From assembly GCA_013397865.1 (NCBI GenBank), contig VZTI01000606.1, positions 1-64,000 of the forward strand: 64,000 bases of DNA, written 5' to 3'. Source of the stretch: Struthidea cinerea (lineage: Eukaryota > Chordata > Aves > Passeriformes > Corcoracidae). Numbering within the stretch: position 1 is the first letter of the stretch; each line of letters opens with the position of its first letter. The translations under genes and the position numbers were made by a program. Positions 42,076-51,184 of this stretch are shown here, piece by piece. The notes under the pieces are model-generated. The model worked only from the letters and a program-made list of their open reading frames with translations. It did not search any database and was not told the DNA's origin.

Positions 42076-42563
42076 TGTGTTCAGAACCTAAGGACTGTAG
42101 AATATTGTATGTCCTATTCATTTAGACCAACTTTCTGTCTTTTAGACTGTCTTTCCAGTCATCTGCAATGGTTTTCAATGGTGTTAAAAAATGCTATATA
42201 ATTTTAGTAACAGGCTTCCACATCTCACTGGTTTACAGTCTTCCACATGCACCCTAATTTCACTAAATCATGTCCCTGGTTTTAGAGGTTTTGCAGCTGT
42301 TTCAGCTACAGCTGTCCAATGTCTCTGAACATTTCTTGAGGTTTATTCTTTTCTGCCTGGATCTTCGAGGGTTAATTGTAACACAAAAAGTCCATGCAGG
42401 ACAGCCCTGGATGTAAAAGTAATACAGATAAAATTAAGAAACACCTCACCACAGTGAACTCCCTCTTCAGTCAGATGTCGAAGATACCGGCATGAACTCT
42501 CTCTCTCATTACATACCTGCAACCTATTCAAGTGTACTGGCACCACTAAACAATCATTTGCAT

Positions 42564-42584
42564 TTATTATTATTATTATTATTA
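42564..42584. repeat. (TTA)7 microsatellite
   Basis: A perfect run of seven TTA units upstream of the MIR155HG promoter. Confidence 0.97.
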
Positions 42585-42693
42585 CTCAATTCAAAGGCTG
42601 ATGTCAAGATGTCTGAGGGAAGGAAAGTACACGGTGCATTTTTTAAAAACCCTCTATTTGATTGGAGTTTTCTGTTTTCCTTGGGTTTTCTCT

Positions 42694-42730
42694 CCTTTTT
42701 TTTTCTTCTTCTTTTTTTTTTTTTTTTTTA
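42694..42730. repeat. Poly-T tract bordering the MIR155HG promoter
   Basis: A nearly uninterrupted T run, broken only by a few C bases, lies immediately upstream of the kappaB-like site. Such tracts disfavour nucleosomes and could help keep the promoter open. Confidence 0.85.
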
Positions 42731-42747
42731 AGGTCTGTTCTAAGAAA

Positions 42748-42817
42748 AGGAAAGCGGGGGATTTACTAAAGGCAAGGCAAGTCGGTTAGTTATGAGTCAC
42801 CTTCATGACTTATAAAG
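42748..42817 (+). promoter_or_regulatory. MIR155HG: MIR155HG core promoter: ETS/kappaB-like sites, AP-1 site, TATA box
   Basis: In order: AGGAAAG (ETS-like, 42,748-42,754), GGGGATTTAC (kappaB-like with one mismatch, 42,757-42,766), TGAGTCA (perfect AP-1 site, 42,793-42,799) and TATAAAG (TATA box, 42,811-42,817). The AP-1 site is about 45 bp upstream of the predicted start. This agrees with the published conserved AP-1 element of mammalian BIC that mediates induction by B-cell receptor signalling. Start-site position is inferred from TATA spacing. Confidence 0.75.
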
Positions 42818-42857
42818 GGTCTCAAGTTGTTTGGAGCGGGCTTTCTTCACCTAACTC

Positions 42858-42983
42858 ATGCTGCAGGGATATCAGGAGACCAGCCAGTCCAACACATCTC
42901 TGTGGCAACTGCTCCTGCCTCATTTTTCATTTACCTTCTTTCTCTTTCTCTCTCTTTCTCTCTCTTTTGCTCTCTCCCTTTGA
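42858..42983 (+). CDS. Short upstream ORF in MIR155HG exon 1 (41 codons), speculative
   Basis: The first ATG in the predicted transcript opens 41 codons to a TGA at 42,981-42,983. The start context is weak (C at -3, C at +4). The second half is encoded by the TC-rich microsatellite and reads as Phe/Leu/Ser repeats, so it is probably not a conserved peptide. It may act as a leaky upstream ORF before the next one. Confidence 0.15.
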   Translation: MLQGYQETSQSNTSLWQLLLPHFSFTFFLFLSLSLSFALSL

Positions 42984-43012
42984 AAGAAAAAAAAAAGCCA
43001 AGCTGAGTGATC

Positions 43013-43105
43013 ATGGTTAACCTGAGAGATGGAACAAAGGAAGTCTGTGGCCTTCTTGCTGCATTGGTTTTGCTTGCATCTCTGTGTAAAGACACTGCCT
43101 CATAG
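43013..43105 (+). CDS. Candidate 30-residue microprotein ORF in MIR155HG exon 1, hypothetical
   Basis: The second ATG of the predicted transcript has an optimal Kozak context (A at -3, G at +4) and opens 30 codons ending in TAG at 43,103-43,105, three bases before the splice donor. The peptide starts MVNLRDGTKEV, has a 14-residue hydrophobic core (CGLLAALVLLASLC, residues 12-25), and ends KDTAS, a layout like a small membrane or secreted peptide. Human MIR155HG is reported to encode an unrelated-looking 17-residue peptide, so coding by this RNA has a precedent. No homology is claimed. Chance occurrence is quite possible, and conservation in other birds would decide. Confidence 0.25.
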   Translation: MVNLRDGTKEVCGLLAALVLLASLCKDTAS

Positions 43106-43108
43106 CAG

Positions 43109-46100
43109 GTAGGTTTTTCAGTTTGGTTCTTCGGTGGTTTTTTGTTTATTTTTTTGTGCGCTCTTTTTTAAAAATGAGAAGCTCGTGTGCTAAAAGAGAC
43201 AGGACCAGGCCAAGGGAGGGGGCCCCACTGCAGGTCTTAGAGGCCTCAAGAGACAGGGAGGCTGAACTTCAAACTTTTGCACACATGCAGAAATACTCTA
43301 GCAGGCATCCTTATGGAATATGCCTCCAGCCATCCAGACTCACTCAGCCTGCAGGGAATGCAGAGGCAGTCCCCTTGCTGTCTTTGAATTCACCTTCAAT
43401 GGTGACCTCATTTATCTGGTGGGAAAGCACACACAGGAAAGGTGCCTGCATGCTGCTTGTTAGCTCATGGTCTCCTCCTTTTGTTCTGAGGTCAACAGTT
43501 TAGAAGACCATACAACATAGAATAGAATTTCTACAGCATTTCAATTGCCTACTTGGAAGAGTTTCATGATTCATCTGCAGTTATTGTCTTGCCTACAGCT
43601 TGCCAGAGGCATTTTGAGGTGTGGAAATGTAACTGTATAAACCAGTGTGACTTATTTAATTTTGGCCATAGAAGTAGTTTTGGATAATGTGTCAAGTTTT
43701 GGTCCTCATTTCCTAAATAAGCAGCAGAGAAATGCCTTCTTTAAAATATACCCATTAGACTTGCATCATTTGCTATGGTTTAATTCTTTTTAAAATGAAC
43801 ATGATTCAAATACCCATACAAGAATTCAACATAGCTTTCTTGAAATCCCTAATCATACCAACAAAACGGGAGTTCCATGCTCAGCATTAATACCTGTCTG
43901 GCGAAAACTCTAAGGATTTATTTGATGATAAAAATTTTCTCTGGATTCAAATTTTGGCAGCAAATATCTAAGATTAATAATTTATTCTACTAGCTTTTCA
44001 ATATGGCAATTTTTAATTTACAAAGCAACAAGCAAAGTAGCTGAAATTTAGTATTAAAAAATAGATTATCCAGCTACTTGGGTCACAAAGTGGAGGCATG
44101 TTTTATTACCCAGGAAAGTTTTTAGCAGAGAAAAGCCACTCCTATCTACATACATATCTTTCAAGCTCTCCCAGTATCTTAAAGACCTGAATTCAATATT
44201 TTTTGAAATGTTTTTAAAAGAATAGCTTTACTTTCTGAGAAATTAGATGAGAAGAAAATACTTTAAGACCTCCTGAAATTGTAAATAGGGTATCTGAAAA
44301 TGGATGGTTGGTGTATTGTTTATATGTAACAGCCTTTTGTAGGTGATTAAAAATTCATAGAATTGTTAATTGTATTAACTCTAATTCTCTTTCAGTCAAA
44401 ATTAGATTTCTGCTATTCAAAGCTAAAAACATCTCTGAAACTGGTACATTCCATTTGGGTCATTTTTTACCAAAAAATGGGGTTTTCCATGACTGCAGAA
44501 GAATAACGATTCAAAAGACACTCTCACACACTGTGAAAGCATCAGTCTTGGGGTCTATCACAGTCTGATTCCTCCAACATGACTGTGAGTTTACATACTC
44601 ATGTGTGAGCACTGCAGATTTCTGGCCTTGGTGAACTGCCTTTTCTCCCACCAGAAAAGGACTTTGTAGAGGGGACAGCACAACCCTAAGCACCATCAGA
44701 TAAGGCTTCCCAAAAGGCAAGTTCTTAATTCTTTTTGGTGTTTGGAGAACACATTTTATATTTCTAAACTGGCTACTGAATTTTGCAGAGTTGGAATTAC
44801 TTTCCTAAGTTACACATGCTTGTCATTTAAAAAATTATTTTGGGAAGTACTACCAAAGCTTGCAAGTCTTCTTCCTACCAACCCAGGGACAAAAGGTTGA
44901 GTTTTATTCCAGATTTGTGACAAAGGATCCCCTCTAGTTGGGCAATAAGTAAATCAGATTTTGGTCATTGGAACTGGAGGGGAAAAACTGGCTAAGAGTC
45001 ACATAACAAGACTAATGAGCTAGATGCTTCTAGTCCTTCAGTGGACCACCACAAATCCCCTCAGAACTCTGAGATACCATACAATGTACAGGTGGGGAAA
45101 GGAGCATTTGTCACAATTTAACTAAGTACTTTGAGCTACACTTGTGATGATCCTTCTGAAGGGAATCTGACTTTTTAATTGGCCAGCTTCCGTGGAGGCA
45201 GTAGCAGTGAAAGCAGATATGAAGTCTGAAAAGGAAAATAAAACACACACCTATCTGAGGTCACTGCAACAGATGAAGGGACAGAGAAGCAGATGAGTGG
45301 ATGGGACATAATGATCAGAGGTCAGCAGATAGGATAGGAAGAATACATGTTTTATTCTGATGATAGGGGAAGCAAGACAGTGCTGAAAAAGGGAAGAGGA
45401 AAATCACACCAGGTCTTATGAGCTTTTTCTTTATTAATGTTGCAAGGGAAATAACAGGGGATTTTATTTCATTATATTTAAACCTGAGTAGATGGTCACT
45501 GTTTCCACTGACGGCAAGGCCACAGTTTTAGAGCTGTTTGAGAAGACAGCAGGTATTTGTTCATGTAAAGGAAACCTGACAGCTGTACAAAAGGCTGTTA
45601 CAAAGGTTCAGCAAGAGGAAACACGTGTCATTTCTCACCACTTCCTGATAAAGCATGATTTGTATTTTTGCCTTTAGCACATACAACCCAGTTTGCAGTG
45701 TTGGAGATGCTATGCAGCTTTTAAATCCAAAACTGAAATGCAAGTATAGCAGCCTAGGCAGAACTATTCAATTACATAAATCCGAGATCATGGGAGTAGA
45801 AAAGCCCCAAAGTAAATTCTCATCTGTGGTTATGGCCAAGTGTTTTTGCCTGGAAGGGCTGGCTCTGGAGTAAAGCTGCAGAGACCTAGTGCTGCCCAAA
45901 GTCTCTCACTTCTATCACTGCTCAACAGTACTGCTGGAAGTTGGCATGGGCAAGTACAGCACTCATTCAGCTTCTTTAGAGAAACAATTATTAGATTATT
46001 CAAATGATCAGTTTCAAAACCATCCCTTCTCCAAGTCTGAACACAGGCAGACTGAAGAGAAAAGTACGGTCAACCACAAATGGCTGCTGCAAACCACAGA

Positions 46101-48312
46101 TAAAAACATTTGCTTTTTAGCAAGACCCATGAAGGACATGCAATTATTAGTTTGGAAGCATGGTGTAAAGAATAGCCACCTGGAATATATTTAAGAGAGT
46201 GCAAATTTACAAACATATTCTACAAATATTCTAGGGGCAGTAGACTTGGAGGTGACAGAAGCTTCTGGTATGAAAGCTCTTGTCCTACTGCCTAAAGTGA
46301 TCCTTATCCAAAGCTTAATGAATACAAATACAGTGTTTCCACAAGAGGAACAGATGTTTTGCATCAAGCCCTTCATATGTATGTATGCCCACTGGGTGAC
46401 AACAAGTGAATAAGGATTTAGGGACTTAGAGACATTAAAAGCACAATAATTGAATTAGAGAAAAAATTAGGTTAAAAAGAATCTCTGAAGATCATCAAAT
46501 TCAAAGCCCTGCTTGAAGAAGGTTCAATGCAGAATGAATTTAGGTAAGACAATAGCCTTTTCTTGACAGGAATTTTTTGTTTGCTTTCTTCCTAGAAAAA
46601 AAAAACAACATAAATTAATACCTTAACTTGGATCTTTTATCCTCCTCCCCTGGCCTTTGTTCCTCACCCTACACACACACACCACGAACAGACACACAGC
46701 ATTTTATCTCAGGTTTAAAAACTGTTCACTTCACTGCCCACAAATGCAAATCTTACACCACAGTTCTCTGTGCCCGACTTTAGTAGGAGTTTACTCTGAT
46801 CACTCACCAGAGCTCTGAATCATCACTTTAAACCTGAGGTTTGGAAATTTCTAAACTGCTTTTTTTCTGCCTACCAAAATTTTATATTCACCTTGGAATT
46901 TTTGTTTGCCATTCGCATATTGCAGCCATGTACACGGCTGGTTTCATTTAGAGTGGCACAAAGTGAAAGGTAATTTCCCTAAAATCTCTAAATTAGATCA
47001 CAGTCTTACTATGACATTTTAACTTCCTCTTAAAACATGTGTTAGTAACAGTAGGGAAGTTATAAAAGTACATAAGTTTCTTTAAATTTACATACAAAAA
47101 AAGAGCTCCAAAACTGCCTCTTATATATAGTATCTCGTTTTTCATATGGGCTTTCTTGTTACTTTTTGATTAAACAACAGAAAGGTGGTTGTTTCTTTTT
47201 TTAAGTTGTTACTGGGAGACCAAAGAGAAAACAAACAAGATTCAACTATTTATGACCTCTGCCCAGGAGCTGATACTTTATTTCAGAAGGATGGATAAAG
47301 AAAAATATATTTCAGTCAAGACATACTTACCAGAAAACTAACTGGGCATTACTTAGGCCTTTTAAAAACTGCTTGGAAAGACTGTCTCAACAATTCAACC
47401 CTTATTACTGATGTAAGTAACTGAAAATTGTAAAAATAAATCGGGTATTTTAATATATAATTATGATTCTCTACCCTTGCTTTTACTGAGTGTATTTTTA
47501 TTTCATTATGTGATTTCTTTGCAGATTTTTGAAATTGCTGATTTCTAAAACTATATCCCCTTGTTTGTTTCCAGAGGAGAACTCATAATAGGCTGAAAGA
47601 AGTAAAAACGTGTTCAACTTAGGTCAAAAAAATTCAGCACATTAATTTTATGGTCAAAACATCAATTAATGGACTGGTTAATATTATGAAGCAATTAGCA
47701 AACAGTTCAACAGAGACAATTATATTAATTAATCTCATTCTAACCTACTGGAATGAGGGTGTAGGAGCCCTGCATATGGATTCTAGACCAACAACTAAAT
47801 CTGTCCAACAGGTTTTCACTCGGCTCATTTATACCAGAATCCAAAGGAATATTTGTTGCCTAATCATCAACCTCGCATACTGATGAAACTGATTGTGTTT
47901 TAGCTCTGTTTCTCACATCCTGTTAAAGAGTCAGCTCTCCTGAGAGGCATTTTGTCTTAGTTAAATCAGAATAAATCAAGTCATTTTGCTTTTGTTTTTT
48001 TGGGGTCTAAAACATTTTGAGGAACTAGGCTTATATTAGAAATCTTCGTTAACTGATATCTAAAGGGATACAAAATTAGGCAAGACCGTGCTGCAATCTG
48101 TATTCTTACTGCTCACAGCAAGCACAATGCACTCACTGCTCGATGTACTCTGATTCTCTCTCTCTCTAACTAAAACAATTGCAAGTTTGACTGGGTTTAA
48201 ATGTACAGCAGATGATTCCTATGTATTTAACTGTAATAATTCTCTCTCTGATGTCTTTCCACCCTCTACCATAATATTTTAACATGTATTTCTTTTTTCT
48301 TTTTTTTTTTAG
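43109..48312 (+). other. MIR155HG: MIR155HG intron
   Basis: This 5.2 kb intron is bounded by GTAGGT and a pyrimidine-rich TTTTTTTTTTAG acceptor. No CR1 or LTR was recognised within it, unlike the flanks. The 126-codon ORF at 43,123-43,503 shows no family. A further internal exon, as in human, was not found by eye. Confidence 0.6.
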
Positions 48313-48409
48313 TTTTTTTATTTAGGTATATCAAGGGGAAAACCCAGTGCTTTGAGTTCTTTATGTCTCATACTCCAGTCTCTGGAGTTCTTCTGTTGGC
48401 TGTATGTTG

Positions 48410-48431
48410 TTAATGCTAATCGTGATAGGGG
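48410..48431 (+). ncRNA. MIR155: mature miR-155-5p
   Basis: It begins TTAATGCTAATCGTGATAGG and ends at GG, identical to human and chicken miR-155 as known. The seed is TAATGCT (48,411-48,417). This is the dominant guide strand, which targets among others SOCS1, SHIP1, PU.1 and BACH1 in mammals. A 23-nt form ending at 48,432 is equally possible. Confidence 0.97.
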
Positions 48432-48448
48432 TTTTTACCTATGACTGA

Positions 48449-48470
48449 CTCCTACATGTTAGCATTAACA
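48449..48470 (+). ncRNA. MIR155: mature miR-155-3p (star strand)
   Basis: It begins CTCCTACATGTTAGCATTAA and ends at CA. It matches the avian star strand: the base at 48,458 is G where the human star strand has A. It pairs with the 5p strand with a 2-nt 3' overhang. Confidence 0.9.
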
Positions 48471-48826
48471 CTGTACCATGCCTTTTACCAGAATTCACAC
48501 GGAACAAACTGTTGCTGTGGGAGGAGAACAGAAATCATGAATCAGTCAGTGCTATGCTGGGAAAAACCTGCTCTACATGTAAAAGACAAGTTGTTCTGCA
48601 TACAAGTGTGCTTGCTAGAACGCTTGCTAGGTATGGAGTCTGGAAAAGCCGCGGAAAAAAAGCAGCTTTGTGTACTAGCAAGTCCTTAGTAGGATGTCAA
48701 ATGTGTAACATTTTGAATGCAACAACCTGGGTTTTACTTTGTTTTATCACTTTTTAGCTCTTTTGGCTTTACTTCCTACACAAATACTTCATTTCTTCAT
48801 TTTTATTTAGGAAAGAAAAATGATGA

Positions 48827-48832
48827 ATTAAA
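48827..48832 (+). terminator. MIR155HG: ATTAAA polyadenylation signal, MIR155HG
   Basis: A variant hexamer about 355 nt after the hairpin, followed by TG/TA-rich sequence. The canonical AATAAA at 49,251-49,256 is a second candidate that would lengthen the transcript by about 420 nt. Confidence 0.45.
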
Positions 48833-48859
48833 CTTTTGGCATGTACAACCGTGGATTCT

Positions 48860-50905
48860 ATTAATTTCAATAGAATTTTATTATATATAAGAGAAAAACT
48901 GTCAGAAAATGTTTCTTTGAGATTCCATTGTCAGTTCTTTAGGAGGAATCGGGCAATGGGTCATTAGGAGAAAATGAAAATATCTTTAGGATTACCAGTG
49001 TGTTTCAAACTTCTAGAAGTCTTAGAAAATTGTAGAGAAACAGGAATGTATTGTCATATTTATTTTGTGGAAGGTCAAAATAGTTCCTGAATATTTAGTC
49101 ACAAAACCTGAGTGACAGAGCCAATCTCTAAAGCTCTCTCTTATCCTCTACTTAAATCTACTTAAAGAACAGTTTAGCTACGAAACATTAATTTGACGGG
49201 AAAACTAAAGGGAAAACTAAAAAACGCAAAATACTCACTATTAATTAAGAAATAAAGTTAATGTTTGTGCTGTGTCAATATGAACACCTCTTTCTGTTAT
49301 CAGTGTTCTGCCTGTGAATCCCCAGCACAAGGAATGATCACAGAGCACCCAAGACCACAGACACTTACAAATCAACTGTCTTATAAAAAAGTGTCCCATT
49401 ACAAAGAGTCTCACTGAATGTGATTTTTACACTCATACAGAACTGCAGCAGGGCATAAATGCTTTCCAAATCAGGCTCTAAGTTAAGTGGCTTCCCCAGG
49501 ATGCATACAGCTGGGGGGCCATAACCACTAAAAAGGAAAAGCCACTTTTATCCCCTCCAAAGTCAGAGCCATAGCTCTGAGAGGGAATTCTCATAGTGGT
49601 GCAGCATATTTTGGTAAAGAAAAGCATACTCCTGTTAACTTTCCAGGGAAAATGGCTTTAAAAGTGGGAAGAAAATTGTGGCAAAAGAGAGGAGAGTCGA
49701 GAGAAAATCTCATTTCTTGGGTGAAACTGAAGCTCAGTTTGATTTCCCTGTCCATTTGAGGCCATGTTCAGCAGTATTGGTTTGCTGAAGCAAAGATGAT
49801 CCTAGAGCCTCTATCCTGTATAGACACATGTCAATACAAGGCGTCTTAAGGAAGAAAACAGATATTTCCACTCACCATCCTGATTCATAGTCATGCCATA
49901 AAAATCAAATATTTGTTCCCTCACATTTTGTCTCTTTAAAATGTGAGTAACTTGCAAACTTAAGAAATAGATAGTAATTATAAATATGGGCCACTATAAG
50001 ACCAATTATATGTATTCTTTCTGCATAGCTGATTCCCCAGAAAAGCAGACATAGTTAGGTTGTGGATATTATATTAGCAGATACTAAAATAATAGGTTTA
50101 CTTTTCACTCTGAAAAAATGTTAATGCTGTCTATGACTGGGGTTAAGTCTCGTGAAAAACCACAGCATGATAGCATTACCATTTTCAGATGGTTGGTGTT
50201 CTTCAAGAAATACCCACTTCCAACTCTTCCCATCGAATGCCTTTATGCTGCCAAGTTCCTGTGTCTGTAAAAACTAATAAAATAAATGCAGCAAGTTCAC
50301 TGGCTTCAAATATAACAAAGTATTGCACTGAAGGCAATAGTGCTAAAGAAGTTACTAAAAAGCAGTAAGAGATTACTCCTTACCAGAAGTTAAAATAGAA
50401 AGGGAAACTTGTTCTGGCTGCCGTTATGAAACGACTTGATGTCTACTGATGATAGACTATTTTCATCACTTGCATGTGTTCAATTTCCCAGGGAAGAGCT
50501 TTACTGCCTTGGTAAGAAAAAAAAATAACTCTTTCTTGGCATTTAATTCCTTCTGTTATGAAATTAGTCATACTATATCCTAATTGCATTTTCTAGCTCC
50601 AAAATCCATGATAACATGAAATACAGAATATTTCTTTGGGAAAAAATTTCTCGCTTGGTCGTATGTGTCAGCTGGAACTGTTCAACCTTCCTACTGCCAC
50701 CTCTTAGGAACAAGACACCATGTAGCTTTACCTTAATACAAGGTTTCCCTTTTTTGGCTAAAACCAGTAAACAAAAGGGAAGAATCAAAAGTTTCAACTC
50801 TTTCAAACAAGACACAGAAGGAGAAACAATTTGAGTGTGAGAAGCCGTGAAGCTACTACTGAGGTGCAACAAGGAAGAAGGCTTCAGTTCCTGTCTTTTC
50901 CCCTC
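48860..50905. other. Intergenic, between MIR155HG and MRPL39
   Basis: AT-rich sequence with no gene or recognised transposon. If the distal AATAAA at 49,251 is used, the first 400 bases belong to MIR155HG. Confidence 0.5.
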
Positions 50906-50910
50906 TCATC

Positions 50911-51180
50911 ATAAAATCCTGGAATGCATTGGGTTTGGAGGGACCTTAAAGATCATCTTGTTCCCATCCCCCTGCCACAGGCAGGGACACCTTCCACTAG
51001 ACCAGGTTGCACCAAGCTCCATCCAATCTGACCTCGAACATTTCCAAGGCTGAGGTACTCAAAAGTTCTCTGAAAAACGTGTTCCAGTGTCTCACCACTT
51101 TCACCATAAAAAAATTCTTATTTATTCCTTATCAGAATCTGGCCAGTACCATCTTCTGCTCAGGTATGTCGGCTTAAGTG
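50911..51180 (-). mobile_element. CR1 LINE 3' fragment, - strand
   Basis: Antisense CR1 3' end: 'ataaaatcctggaatgcatt' (50,912), 'ggagggaccttaaagatcat' (about 50,938), 'ggcagggacaccttccacta' (about 50,980), 'ccaggttgcaccaagctcca' and 'gtgttccagtgtctcaccac'. The tail octamer is degenerate, and the right border is diffuse. Confidence 0.9.
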
Positions 51181-51184
51181 ACCC

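Larger units (their letters stand above)
30175..42740. other. Intergenic region upstream of MIR155HG, no gene seen
   Basis: About 12.5 kb with no supportable gene. It holds a GATA/GATATA satellite (34,366-34,528) and a 14-bp triplication (35,223-35,265). ORFs of up to 114 codons have no family resemblance. A coding-like patch at about 38,930-39,130 was examined and has no intact frame. By position, enhancers of MIR155HG are likely here, but only the 42,061-42,075 motif cluster could be pointed to. Confidence 0.5.
42841..43108 (+). ncRNA. MIR155HG: MIR155HG exon 1 (predicted)
   Basis: It starts about 30 bp downstream of the TATA box and ends at a consensus donor (CAG, then GTAGGT). It contains a TC-rich run at 42,936-42,979 followed by a short A-run. 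The 5' end could differ by several bases. Confidence 0.6.
48398..48482 (+). ncRNA. MIR155: microRNA-155 stem-loop precursor
   Basis: A hairpin with a perfect 12-bp block (48,408-48,419 with 48,459-48,470), a mid-stem that continues past the mature duplex, and a TTTTTACCT-type loop. Below the mature duplex, pairing resumes (48,402-48,404 with 48,474-48,476; 48,398-48,400 with 48,480-48,482), and a basal TTCTG at 48,391-48,395 can pair with CAGAA at 48,489-48,493, giving the long pri-miRNA stem that Drosha needs. The mature sequence equals vertebrate miR-155. The terminal loop is the only part that appears variable against the chicken and human hairpins as I remember them. Confidence 0.97.
42841..48850 (+). 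ncRNA. MIR155HG: MIR155HG (BIC), microRNA-155 host transcript
   Basis: This is the primary transcript from which Drosha and Dicer cut miR-155, a regulator of germinal-centre B cells, T cells and macrophage inflammatory responses. The identification rests on the miR-155 hairpin inside the terminal exon, the TATA/AP-1 promoter, and MRPL39 lying downstream in convergent orientation as in human chromosome 21. Predicted structure: exon 1 at 42,841-43,108, ending CAG before GTAGGT; intron 43,109-48,312; terminal exon from 48,313, after a long pyrimidine tract and TTTTAG. The poly(A) signal is ATTAAA at 48,827-48,832, with a stronger AATAAA at 49,251-49,256 as alternative. Human has an additional internal exon; none was located here. 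There is no long ORF, in keeping with BIC as a non-coding RNA, but exon 1 has two short ORFs described separately. In birds this locus (bic) was first found as an integration hotspot of avian leukosis virus in lymphomas. Confidence 0.85.
48313..48850 (+). ncRNA. MIR155HG: MIR155HG terminal exon (predicted)
   Basis: It begins after the first AG that follows the pyrimidine tract (48,311-48,312); an alternative acceptor is at 48,324-48,325. It carries the miR-155 hairpin about 85 nt from its start and an ATTAAA signal at 48,827-48,832. Overlapping ORFs of 81-82 codons start around or beyond the hairpin and show no recognised family. Confidence 0.6.

Noticed and set aside
43123..43503. 126-codon ORF in the MIR155HG intron
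   Set aside because: It begins just after the splice donor, reads through low-complexity T-rich sequence, and has no known domain.
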